From: Planctomycetota bacterium
GTDB taxonomy: Bacteria; Planctomycetota; Phycisphaerae; UBA1845
Direction of reading: 5' to 3'
Assembly: GCA_029558835.1 (NCBI GenBank)
Contig: JAKQDH010000031.1
Location: 1 to 38,778 of the forward strand
DNA: 38,778 nt
Every line of letters starts with the position of its first letter. Positions within the stretch are counted from its first letter, which is position 1. The notes under the pieces were generated by a model. It was not told the DNA's origin and did not search any database. It saw only the letters and a list, made by a program, of their open reading frames with translations. Of this stretch, positions 32,159-38,778 are shown piece by piece. The position numbers were made by a program, and so were the translations under genes.

Positions 32159-32569
32159 ATGTACACGGTCGTCGTCGAGTCACGTTTCACGGCCAGCCAT
32201 CGTGTCCGTCGCCCAGATGGCACGGAGGAAACGCCTCACGCGCATGACTGGGGCGTGCGGGCGTACTTCCGGGGCCCCACAGTGGATGCGGCGGACATGG
32301 TGGTTGACTTCGAGCACGCCCACGGGCTGCTGGAGAACATCATCCGGGGCCTGCATCACGCCGATCTGAACGAAGCGGGGATACTGAAGGGCTGCAACCC
32401 CACGGCCGAGGCGGTCGCCCGCCGGATCTTCGAACGGCTCGTGGCGGGCGGGCTGGCACACACGTGGGCGGTGGCGGTGACGGAGGCACCAGGCTGCGTG
32501 GCCATCTATGAACGCGATGGACAGCGTGAACCACCGTCCTCACTGGCGTTTGACGATATGCGCGGGTGA
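32159..32569 (+). CDS. 6-pyruvoyl-tetrahydropterin synthase-like protein with altered active site
   Basis: A 136-residue member of the PTPS/QueD (T-fold) family. Zinc ligands are visible: His14 in ASHRV, then His27 and His29 in PHAHDW. The usual C-x3-HGH active-site motif is replaced by EETPHAH, with no cysteine, Glu23/Glu24 before the pair, and Ala where Gly is expected. The glutamate pattern recalls the PTPS-III group described as replacing FolB in folate synthesis (established knowledge from memory; not checked). NPTAEAVARRIFERL and the C-terminal EAPGCVAIYERDG fit the family core. The queuosine cluster (queC, queE, queF) is not here. Start 32159 with GGAG about 10 bases upstream. The mcsA promoter overlaps its end. 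Confidence 0.75.
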   Translation: MYTVVVESRFTASHRVRRPDGTEETPHAHDWGVRAYFRGPTVDAADMVVDFEHAHGLLENIIRGLHHADLNEAGILKGCNPTAEAVARRIFERLVAGGLAHTWAVAVTEAPGCVAIYERDGQREPPSSLAFDDMRG

Positions 32570-32578
32570 CCATAGAAT
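32550..32578 (+). promoter_or_regulatory. Near-consensus sigma-70 promoter of mcsA-mcsB
   Basis: TTGACG (32550-32555), 17 bases, and TAGAAT (32573-32578), overlapping the end of the upstream gene. Transcription would begin near 32585, about 140 bases before mcsA. No CtsR-type direct repeat is visible. Confidence 0.65.
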
Positions 32579-32724
32579 ACCGCGCGCCTGTATATGGGAC
32601 GCGGGGTGTACGTCGCGGAGTGCGGGTAACGTATCCGCCGTGGGCGAACGTCGGGGTGGGAAGGGAAGGCCTCCGGAGTGGGCTGGCGTGCGTGGCCGCT
32701 CCCGCGGGGCAGGGTGGTAAGACA

Positions 32725-33237
32725 ATGCATCTGGTCTGTCAACGCTGCAAGAAGGCCCGCGCCACGGTGCACATCACCGACACCTTTCCCCAGAAGCGCG
32801 AGTGGCACCTGTGTGAGGAGTGTGCGGGGGAGGAAGGGATCATCCGCAAGCAGGAGGACGAGGCCTTCCTGGAGAAGACGCAAAGCACCACGGCGCTCTT
32901 GCAGGAGTTCCTCAAGCATAAGTCAGCCGGCAGCAAGCTGGACAACGTCACCTGCGAGCACTGCGGCATCACCTTCCGGGAGTTCAAGCAGCAAGGCCTG
33001 CTGGGCTGTCCCCAGGACTACACGACGTTCCGGGAGATGCTGACGGCCCTGGTGGAGCGCGCCCACGAGGGAGCGACGCAGCACGTCGGCAAGGTCCCCG
33101 TGCGGGCCGACACCACCACCCAGAAGCGCCTGACGCTCACCCGCCTGCGCCGCGAACTGCAAGAGGCCCTCAAATGCGAGAACTACGAACTGGCCGCCCG
33201 GGTGCGTGACCAGATCAGCGAACTGGAATCGGTATGA
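32725..33237 (+). CDS. mcsA: McsA-like zinc-finger activator with UVR motif
   Basis: A 170-residue partner of the arginine kinase McsB. Zinc-type pairs CQRC (5-8) and CEEC (30-33) are followed by CEHC (77-80) and GCPQDY, where the family usually has CxxCY: only Cys95 is present and Asp98 replaces the expected second cysteine. The C-terminal UVR/UvrB-UvrC motif spans about 134-168 (RLRRELQEALKCENYELAARVRDQI). Start 32725 has AGGGTGGTAAG just upstream. It overlaps mcsB by 4 bases (ATGA), which indicates translational coupling. In Firmicutes this pair sits with ctsR and clpC; neither is in the window. Confidence 0.88.
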   Translation: MHLVCQRCKKARATVHITDTFPQKREWHLCEECAGEEGIIRKQEDEAFLEKTQSTTALLQEFLKHKSAGSKLDNVTCEHCGITFREFKQQGLLGCPQDYTTFREMLTALVERAHEGATQHVGKVPVRADTTTQKRLTLTRLRRELQEALKCENYELAARVRDQISELESV

Positions 33238-34286
33238 AGCTCGGCGATTTCACGCGGATGACCGGCGAGTGGCTGCGTGGCGAGGGGCCGCTCGCGGACG
33301 TGGTGGTTTCCACCCGGGTGCGGCTGGCACGCAACCTGGCGGGCTACCCCTTCCTGACGCGGGCCAGCGACAGCGAACGGACTGAGATTTACCGCATTCT
33401 CAGCGAGCGGATCGCCGCGTGTCCGTTCGGCCGGGACGCCGTGCTGGTGGACCTCGAAGAGGCGGACGCGCTGGACCGGGAACTGCTCGTCGAGCGCCAC
33501 TTGATCAGCAAGCAGCACGCCGAGGGCGCTGGCAGCCGCGGCGTCACGATCTCCGCGGGTGAGACGATGGCCCTGATGCTCAACGAGGAGGACCACCTGC
33601 GCATCCAGGGCCTGAGCTGCGGCATGCAGGTCGAGGAGGTCTGGCGGGAAGCGGACCGCATCGACAGCGAGCTGGGTGCCCATCTGGACTTCGCCTTCGA
33701 TTGCCAGTTCGGATTCCTGACGGCCTGTCCCACCAACGTGGGGACCGGCATTCGTGTGTCCGTGATGCTGCACCTGCCGGCCTTGAAGCTGACCCAGGAA
33801 ATCGAGCGCATCCTGCGGGCGGCCCGGGACATGCACCTGGCGATCCGCGGCCTGTACGGCGAAGGCACCGAGGCGGCCGGTGACTTCTTCCAGATCTCCA
33901 ACCAGACCAGCCTCGGCAAGACGGAGGCGGAGCTCGCCCGGTCGTTCGTGGACAGCATCGTCCCGCGGATCGTCGAGTACGAGCGCGTGGCGCGGACGGC
34001 CCTCGCCCGCACGCGCGGGCAGCAGCTTGACGACAAGATCTGGCGCGCCTACGGCACGCTCGCGCAAGCCCGCATGATCAGCACCGAGGAAACCCAGGCG
34101 CTGCTCTCGCCCCTGCGCATGGGCATCTGCATGGACCGCTTCCACGAGCTGGACCTTCCGCGCCTCAACGAGATCTTCCTGCTGACCCAGCCCGCCCACC
34201 TGCAGAAGGTGCTGGACAAGTCGCTGGACGGCCAAGCCCGGGCGGCTGCCCGCGCTGACTTCATCCGCAGCCGCCTGGAATCCTGA
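33234..34286 (+). CDS. mcsB: Protein-arginine kinase
   Basis: A 350-residue phosphagen-kinase-like enzyme that phosphorylates arginine side chains on proteins and marks them for ClpCP degradation. Nucleotide-binding STRVRLARN is at 26-34; the active-site loop LTACPTNVGTGIR contains Cys165; LHLPALKLTQEI follows. The tail FIRSRLES lacks an obvious phosphoarginine-receptor extension. It begins inside mcsA and is probably made in step with it. Cytoplasmic. Confidence 0.93.
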   Translation: MKLGDFTRMTGEWLRGEGPLADVVVSTRVRLARNLAGYPFLTRASDSERTEIYRILSERIAACPFGRDAVLVDLEEADALDRELLVERHLISKQHAEGAGSRGVTISAGETMALMLNEEDHLRIQGLSCGMQVEEVWREADRIDSELGAHLDFAFDCQFGFLTACPTNVGTGIRVSVMLHLPALKLTQEIERILRAARDMHLAIRGLYGEGTEAAGDFFQISNQTSLGKTEAELARSFVDSIVPRIVEYERVARTALARTRGQQLDDKIWRAYGTLAQARMISTEETQALLSPLRMGICMDRFHELDLPRLNEIFLLTQPAHLQKVLDKSLDGQARAAARADFIRSRLES

Positions 34287-34335
34287 GTAGCTCCAAACGT
34301 ATCCGGAAGCAGATGCCGGGCACACGGCGGGAACA

Positions 34336-34436
34336 GGGTAGCATGGCCAAACGCAGCGCCGCCATGCCCTGCCTCAGCGAGCCGGACCATGCCTGCCGCC
34401 GCCTGCCGGCGTGGCAGCAGGCGCCTTCGGCCTGTG
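34336..34436. repeat. GGGTGGCATG palindromic element, degenerate copy 3
   Basis: Starts GGGTAGCATGGCCAAACGCAG and matches the copy at 15937 over 32 bases with two differences. Its right end is not clear. Confidence 0.6.
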
Positions 34437-34546
34437 CGGGTAACCTCGTCTGTTCCGCCCGCGCCGCTGCTTGAGCTCGGACCGGGGCCGCTCGCTGCCG
34501 CCCGGGCTCGGTAGCCCACAGGCGAGACGACCGTGCCACGGTGAGG

Positions 34547-34575
34547 TTGAGCGGACACTTCGGTGTTCCTACGAT
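34547..34575 (+). promoter_or_regulatory. Promoter for the downstream lipoprotein
   Basis: TTGAGC (34547-34552), 17 bases, and TACGAT (34570-34575). Leader length is about 45 bases. Confidence 0.5.
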
Positions 34576-34625
34576 TTCGATGGAGGCGGGAGAGAGAGTC
34601 CCTGCGCGGCAGGCGGGAGGTTCCG

Positions 34626-35432
34626 ATGAGCAGTATGTGGCGTCGGCTGGAGTCGGGGGTGGGCTGGGCAACCGTGGCGGGGTGTGTGCTTGCGCTGTTC
34701 GCGCTGCTCCACGCCGGATGTGGGACGGGGCTGGGAGGCGCCATTCCAATCTCTACCGGCACAGGCGGGTCGACCACCGGCAGCGGAGACGCGGATACCG
34801 GCTCGGACACCGGCGGGCAGAATCCCGCGGACGGCACGACCGACGATACGACCGATGACGCGGAACCGGGTGACGAGGACGACGGCTCGGGCGACACCGG
34901 CAGCGCCCCGGCCAGCCTGACGCTGAGGTTTACCCAGACCAGCAGCTACAGCCTTGACGGGATCACCCACACGTTGCGGGCTGAGGGCTCCGGGCAGGCG
35001 ACCGTGGTGGTGCCCGCGCGGACGAGCGTGGCCGTGCAGGTGCCGTACTCGGTCGAGTATGACCTGCGGGGCAAGAACGTGCAGGGGCAGCAGTACGTAC
35101 CAGCGCCGTCGTACTTCGTCCTCGACGGCGTGATCGAGTGGACCGTCACCTATGAGCCGCAGGGCGGCCAAGCCTGTGTCCGCCTCAGCGGCGTTGTTCG
35201 GCAAGAGGGCAGCGAGGTCGTGACGACCACGCTGGTGGCGCACGAGGTCTACCTGCTGGTCGGGGAAGACGTGTATGGCACCTTTGAGGCGCCGGGATCG
35301 GGCTACATCCCCGCCCAGATCCTGAGCGAAGACCGCTGCGGCTCACCCTATCGATGGACGTACACCTACAGTCGAGACGTGGGGGCGGAGGTCGAGACCT
35401 TCCAGACGACCGTCAGCCTCGAACGACGGTAG
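34626..35432 (+). CDS. Hypothetical lipoprotein with acidic low-complexity linker
   Basis: A 268-residue protein that I do not recognise. Signal peptide with lipobox LLHAGC (Cys32), then a Gly/Asp/Thr-rich linker (about 40-100: TGSGDADTGSDTGGQ, DDTTDDAEPGDEDDGSG) and a beta-rich domain of about 165 residues (SLTLRFTQTSSYSLDGITHT, VQVPYSVEYDLRG, VTTTLVAHEVYLLVGED). The start is set by GGGAGG 5 bases before the ATG. Asp-rich linkers of this kind can bind calcium, but no loop motif is clear. Anchored to the envelope. Confidence 0.72.
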   Translation: MSSMWRRLESGVGWATVAGCVLALFALLHAGCGTGLGGAIPISTGTGGSTTGSGDADTGSDTGGQNPADGTTDDTTDDAEPGDEDDGSGDTGSAPASLTLRFTQTSSYSLDGITHTLRAEGSGQATVVVPARTSVAVQVPYSVEYDLRGKNVQGQQYVPAPSYFVLDGVIEWTVTYEPQGGQACVRLSGVVRQEGSEVVTTTLVAHEVYLLVGEDVYGTFEAPGSGYIPAQILSEDRCGSPYRWTYTYSRDVGAEVETFQTTVSLERR

Positions 35433-35719
35433 CCTGCCTGAGACGCGAAGTTGCGATTCCGTCGCGGCTGTCGGGCCGCTGCACCTTGGCCGGTCGCGGC
35501 CCAGGGTATCGAGCTGGCTAGCCTGCACGTTGCACAAATTCGTTTACAAGTTCAATTCAGGTTGAAGCTGCCGGTGCGGTAACGCTCCGCCCGCGCGCGG
35601 GGCAAAATGCCCCAGCGGCGGGCGGCTTGTGCGACCGGGGGCGCCTTCACTACGATAGCGGCTGTTCGTCGGGTGGTCGGCGGGTCAAGGGTGAGGCCGG
35701 GAAGCAACGGAGATTGAGG
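35433..35719. other. 287-bp gap before the HAD gene
   Basis: Includes an AT-richer patch (35530-35570) and a possible promoter with TACGAT at 35651-35656 and an upstream TTGTGC at 18 bases. No gene seen. Confidence 0.45.
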
Positions 35720-36415
35720 ATGCTCAATGGGCTGAGAAACGTCCTGCGGCGAACGGAGACGGTGAGCTTCGACTGCTACGGGACGCTGGTGGACTGGGAG
35801 GCCGGGCTGCGGGCGGCCTTGGTGGAGATGTGCGGGCCGCTGGACGCCGAGCGCCTGGCCGAGCTGTTCGAGACGTACCTGGGAGCCGAGGCATCCATTG
35901 AGGGGAAGGGTTACCGACCTTACCGGGAAGTCATCGCCAAGGCGGTACAGCGCGTGACGGAATCGCTTATGCCCGGGCAGGGGCCGGGGCGTCTGCCGGA
36001 CGTGACGGCCATCGTGGAGCGCTGGACGCCGTTCCCCGACACGTGCGACGCGCTGGCCCGGTTGAAGAAGCGGTACCGGCTGGGGGTCCTGTCTAACGTG
36101 GATCCGGACCTGTTCGCGCTGACGGCCAGGCAGATTCCGGTGGAGTTTGATTTTGTGGTGACGGCGGAGGACGTGCGGGCGTACAAGCCGGCCCACCTCC
36201 ACTTCCACCGCCTGTTGAACGTCCACGCCAAGCGGGAGTCGGTCCTGCACGTGGCGCAGAGTCTGTTTCACGATGGTCTGCCGGCCCGGCAGATGGGCCT
36301 GCCTTTCGTGTGGATCAATCGCCGCCACCAGGACAACGAGACGGACGTGGAGCCGCTGGCCGAGTTTCCGGATTTGGCGTCGTTCGCCGACGCGACGGAT
36401 GAAGCGTTTCAGTAA
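35720..36415 (+). CDS. HAD-family hydrolase (haloacid-dehalogenase type II-like)
   Basis: A 231-residue hydrolase. FDCYGTLVDWE places the nucleophile at Asp18. LSNVDPD supplies motif II, YKPAHLHF the motif III lysine, and HVAQSLFHDGLPARQMGLPFVWINR motif IV. This arrangement is closest to L-2-haloacid dehalogenase-like enzymes, though the substrate is unknown and may be a phosphate ester. Start 35720 with GGAG upstream. Cytoplasmic. It shows no coupling with neighbours. Confidence 0.85.
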   Translation: MLNGLRNVLRRTETVSFDCYGTLVDWEAGLRAALVEMCGPLDAERLAELFETYLGAEASIEGKGYRPYREVIAKAVQRVTESLMPGQGPGRLPDVTAIVERWTPFPDTCDALARLKKRYRLGVLSNVDPDLFALTARQIPVEFDFVVTAEDVRAYKPAHLHFHRLLNVHAKRESVLHVAQSLFHDGLPARQMGLPFVWINRRHQDNETDVEPLAEFPDLASFADATDEAFQ

Positions 36416-36640
36416 GGCCCAAACGCCCGGGCGCCAGCGCGGGCGAATCAGGGTATCGCGGCACCGCGCGGGCTGCCCTGACACTCAGCGTCAAGGGGAG
36501 CAAGCCCGCGGCTCGAGGGCGGCGCCAGGTTGCGCACGCTGATACAGCGTCTCCGCGCTGCCCGTTGGAAGCTTGAGGCAGGGATGCCGCCGCTTCCGCC
36601 GGCTGTCGGAGTCCTGGGGCAGATGAGGCCCGCACCACTC

Positions 36641-36916
36641 ATGAATCCCGTAATGGTCACGCGTTGGGCGGAGCGCTATCCACCAGGCTCGCGGGTACGC
36701 GTAGTGCAGAGCTTCTCGGCCGGCGCGGAGTCGGTGGCGGCACGCGCCGAGGGAACCGTCGAGGCGTGGGAGGAGTCGCCGACCGGAAGCTGGTACGCGC
36801 ACGGCAAGCAACACAAGCTGTGGCTGACGCGGCTGCGCTTGCGGAAGGCCGATGGTGAACTGGCGCTGCTGGTCATCGACGACCGGACGAGGGTTGAGCC
36901 GGCCGACGTGGGCTGA
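36641..36916 (+). CDS. Small conserved-looking protein of unknown function
   Basis: 91 residues from ATG 36641; the ATG four codons later (36653) is equally likely. It reads as a small beta-barrel-like protein: RVRVVQSFSAGAESVAARAEGTVEAWEE, then PTGSWYAHGKQHKLWLTRLRLRKADGE and LLVIDDRTRVEP. I recall similar short planctomycete proteins but cannot name the family. The upstream 225 bp has no clear gene. The IS element starts 102 bp after the stop. Confidence 0.5.
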   Translation: MNPVMVTRWAERYPPGSRVRVVQSFSAGAESVAARAEGTVEAWEESPTGSWYAHGKQHKLWLTRLRLRKADGELALLVIDDRTRVEPADVG

Positions 36917-37120
36917 GTCAAACCCCGTACAAAGGCGGGAGTTGTCGAACTGAGGGCGCGGCGGAGGATGGAGCCACGTTCCGCCCGGCGCTGGAAGGGC
37001 CGAAGTCGGTAGCCGGGAGTGTCAACCCCTGAGAAGAGACCGGCTCTGTTTCTTTCCACCGCCCCGCCGGGCAACGCCGTGAACTGAAATAACCGGGAGC
37101 GGCTGGGGAGAAAGAAACGT

Positions 37121-37158
37121 CCCTGCCGATGTTCTGTTGTCCGGACAGAAAGGCAGGG
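37121..37158 (+). promoter_or_regulatory. Hairpin over the transposase ribosome-binding site
   Basis: CCCTGCC pairs with GGCAGGG, enclosing TTCTGT/ACAGAA. The 3' arm includes the AGGGAC Shine-Dalgarno for the GTG at 37164. Such a structure could keep translation low when the IS is read through from outside; that role is inferred by analogy. Confidence 0.6.
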
Positions 37159-37163
37159 ACGCC

Positions 37164-38522
37164 GTGAAAACCGATCGGAGGATCGGGAGCGCTCGCTCCA
37201 CAGTTTTTTATCGTCATCCCCTTCTCGCCCGGATCAGTGTGTTTCTGGGGGCGCTGCGTGCCCTGCCTGACCCGGTGGCGCACCGCCAGGTGCGTTGGAC
37301 GCCGGCGGCGGGGGGGGCGGCAGCGGTCCTCATGGCCCTCGACTCGGGCTGCACCCTGGGCGTGCGTTGTGAGGACGCCCTGGCCTGTATGGCTGGCGAC
37401 TTCCGACGCCGAAGACGGGTGGGGACCACCTATAACGGTTGGGTCAAAGCCCTCGAACGACAGGCACCCACGGTGTTGCCGCTTCTGAAGGCCGACCTGC
37501 GCCGCCAGGCACCGCGGCGCCTCGACCGGATTCCCCGTCTCGGCGGCGGGACCCTCTTGGCCGTGGATGGCAGCAAGGAAGACCTGCCCCGCACGCGCGA
37601 CCACGAGCGCAGCTTCGGCAACGCCGACAACGGCGTCTGCCCCCAGGCGTTCGTCACCGCGATCGTCGAGGTGCAAACCGGGTGGTTGTGGGAGTGGCGC
37701 CTCGACGTGGCCCGGGCGAGCGAGAAGGAGCATCTGATCCAGATGGCCGAAGACCTTCCCGCCCACGTGTTGTTGCTGGGCGACGGGAACTTCGTCGGTT
37801 ATCCGGTGTGGTCGAAGCTGCACGCGGCGGGCAAGAAGTTCCTTATCCGCGTCGGGGGCAACGTCAGCCTGCTCACCCGCTTGTGGCCGCAGGCCGCGGT
37901 GCGTCACGACCGCGAGTTGGTCTACGCCTGGCCCCAGCACCAGCAGAAACGGGTGCCCCCGCTGGAGCTGCGTCTGATCCGCGTCGGCAAGGGGAAGCAG
38001 ACGGTGTATCTGCTGACCAACGTGCTCCACCCGGCGCGGCTCTCGCCGCGGACCGCCGGCAGAATCTACCGTCTGCGCTGGGGCGTGGAATCGTTCTATC
38101 GCACGTTCAAACGCACGCTGGGGTACGCGAAGCTGCGCAGCCGCAGCGGGCGTCGGGCGCACCTGGAATTGGAATGGGCCCTGATCACCATGACCATCAT
38201 CGCCCTGCTGGGGATTGACGTCCTGCGTCGCCACCGTCGCGATCCTCGTCGCTTCAGCCCTGCGCCGCTGCTCCGTGCCCTGCGGGCCGCGCTGCTCCGC
38301 GGGGGAAGCTTGCCTCTGCCCCAGGCCCGTGCCGCCCTGCAGCAGGCCCTGGCGGCCGCGGTCAAGGACCCCTATCGACGCCACACCTCCAAGCGCCCGC
38401 GGCACCGACCGATCACCAAGAACACGCCGCCCTCGTCGATTCTCCAGCCGCCCCGCCTTCGTGTCGCCACCGCCCAGGAACGCCAACTCGCCCACAAGTA
38501 CCGCCAAACCATCGCCGCTTAG
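37164..38522 (+). CDS. IS4-family transposase
   Basis: A 452-residue DDE transposase. VDGSKEDLPRT carries the first catalytic Asp (135), LLGDGNF the second (207), and the YREK signature Y-R-L-R-WGV-E-SFYRTF-K has the correct spacing (Tyr302, Glu309, Lys316). The GTG start at 37164 is set by AGGGACGCC upstream; the in-frame TTG at 37137 lies inside the hairpin. It looks intact. Confidence 0.92.
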   Translation: MKTDRRIGSARSTVFYRHPLLARISVFLGALRALPDPVAHRQVRWTPAAGGAAAVLMALDSGCTLGVRCEDALACMAGDFRRRRRVGTTYNGWVKALERQAPTVLPLLKADLRRQAPRRLDRIPRLGGGTLLAVDGSKEDLPRTRDHERSFGNADNGVCPQAFVTAIVEVQTGWLWEWRLDVARASEKEHLIQMAEDLPAHVLLLGDGNFVGYPVWSKLHAAGKKFLIRVGGNVSLLTRLWPQAAVRHDRELVYAWPQHQQKRVPPLELRLIRVGKGKQTVYLLTNVLHPARLSPRTAGRIYRLRWGVESFYRTFKRTLGYAKLRSRSGRRAHLELEWALITMTIIALLGIDVLRRHRRDPRRFSPAPLLRALRAALLRGGSLPLPQARAALQQALAAAVKDPYRRHTSKRPRHRPITKNTPPSSILQPPRLRVATAQERQLAHKYRQTIAA

Positions 38523-38594
38523 TTCACGGCGTTGCCCGGAGGGGCGGCGGAGGCACAAAGAAAGCGCTGGACCACGATCCCCAGGGTTAACACC

Positions 38595-38613
38595 CTCGTT
38601 CTTCTACACATCT
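38595..38613 (+). repeat. IS50/Tn5-like inverted-repeat end
   Basis: CTCGTTCTTCTACACATCT matches the Tn5 mosaic end at 15 of 19 positions by eye, including the ACACATCT inner block. It lies one base after the end of the preceding IS. Confidence 0.55.
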
Positions 38614-38679
38614 TGAGCCGGTGGTGCTAGGGTGGTCCCCGTAGGAGGCGGGTCCAGGGACGGGCCCGGGGTTTGGGAA

Positions 38680-38778
38680 ATGAGTCAAGGATGGACTCCA
38701 ATGGTGGCTGCATGGGTCATGGAGGAAACGAAGACTGTGGACCTGAAGGACCGACGCCTCAACCACCGCCTGCGGGAG
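38680..38778 (+). CDS. Transposase N-terminus, Tn5/IS50-like, cut by the window edge
   Basis: 33 codons from ATG 38680 to the end of the window. WVMEETKTVDLKDRRLNHRL matches the N-terminal DNA-binding segment of Tn5-like IS4-family transposases (W-x-E-x-LGDxRRxxRL pattern). Together with the IS50-like end at 38595 it marks a second element. The catalytic part is outside the window. Confidence 0.65.
   Translation, partial: MSQGWTPMVAAWVMEETKTVDLKDRRLNHRLRE

Larger units (their letters stand above)
34287..34625. other. 339-bp gap with a degenerate palindromic element and promoter
   Basis: It holds a copy of the GGGTGGCATG element (from 34336) and a promoter at 34547-34575. No gene seen. Confidence 0.55.
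37019..38593 (+). mobile_element. IS4-family insertion sequence, complete
   Basis: About 1575 bp. End GTGTCAACCC (37019-37028) pairs with GGGTTAACAC (38584-38593) with one mismatch. Inner inverted repeats follow: CCGGGCAACGCCGTGAACT near 37067-37085 matches the reverse of AGTTCACGGCGTTGCCCGG at 38520-38538. No target duplication is evident next to the ends. Confidence 0.75.

Noticed and set aside
1..38778. CRISPR arrays, tRNA or rRNA genes
   Set aside because: No regularly spaced short repeats and no conserved tRNA or rRNA landmarks were seen on either strand by eye; a dedicated search was not possible.

Overview
The window is high-GC bacterial chromosome, most likely from a planctomycete-type organism (Planctomycetota, possibly a Phycisphaerae-like lineage). 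The clues are a PEP-CTERM protein, a secreted parallel beta-helix protein with dockerin-like calcium repeats and a GEG-rich linker, several lipoproteins with unrecognised ectodomains, a stand-alone mcsA-mcsB pair and many small palindromic repeats. The lineage is inferred from gene content; no rRNA or tRNA gene is visible.

Layout. 1-7 kb is a cell-surface block: a beta-helix protein whose 5' end carries a (TC)9 tract, a PEP-CTERM beta-propeller protein, then on the minus strand two paralogous metallopeptidase lipoproteins and a small zinc-ribbon protein. 7-15 kb holds addA (recombination helicase-nuclease) and a two-domain putA (proline to glutamate). 15-21 kb holds a lipoprotein, rtcA, an alpha-glucan phosphorylase and a c-di-AMP synthase with an archaeal DacZ-like layout. 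The c-di-AMP gene is divergent from an exported AMMECR1-like/alpha-toroid protein, and the two promoters share one -10 region. 23-30 kb holds a membrane glycosyltransferase-like protein with an in-frame repeat element, an AAA_14/DUF4143 ATPase, trxB, a DUF1570-type metallopeptidase-like lipoprotein and a hemerythrin-like protein. 30-37 kb holds trpE, a 6-pyruvoyl-tetrahydropterin-synthase-like gene with an altered active site, mcsA-mcsB (protein-arginine phosphorylation), a lipoprotein, a HAD hydrolase and a small conserved-looking protein. 37 kb to the end is mobile DNA: a complete IS4-family element followed one base later by the start of a second, Tn5/IS50-like element that runs off the window.

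Most genes are housekeeping or stand-alone, and only a few pairs look co-transcribed (mcsA-mcsB; possibly trxB-ATPase and the peptidase pair). Several promoters are close to the sigma-70 consensus, and several starts have Shine-Dalgarno sequences. Gaps between genes are short and GC-rich, and many hold palindromic repeats of a few related types. One copy sits inside an open coding sequence.

The points most worth checking are the (TC)9 tract over the putative signal-peptide region, the repeat-element family and its in-gene copy, the DacZ-like cyclase with its shared divergent promoter, the PTPS variant that lacks the catalytic cysteine, and the tandem IS junction. I did not find a clear-cut new defence or biosynthetic cluster.
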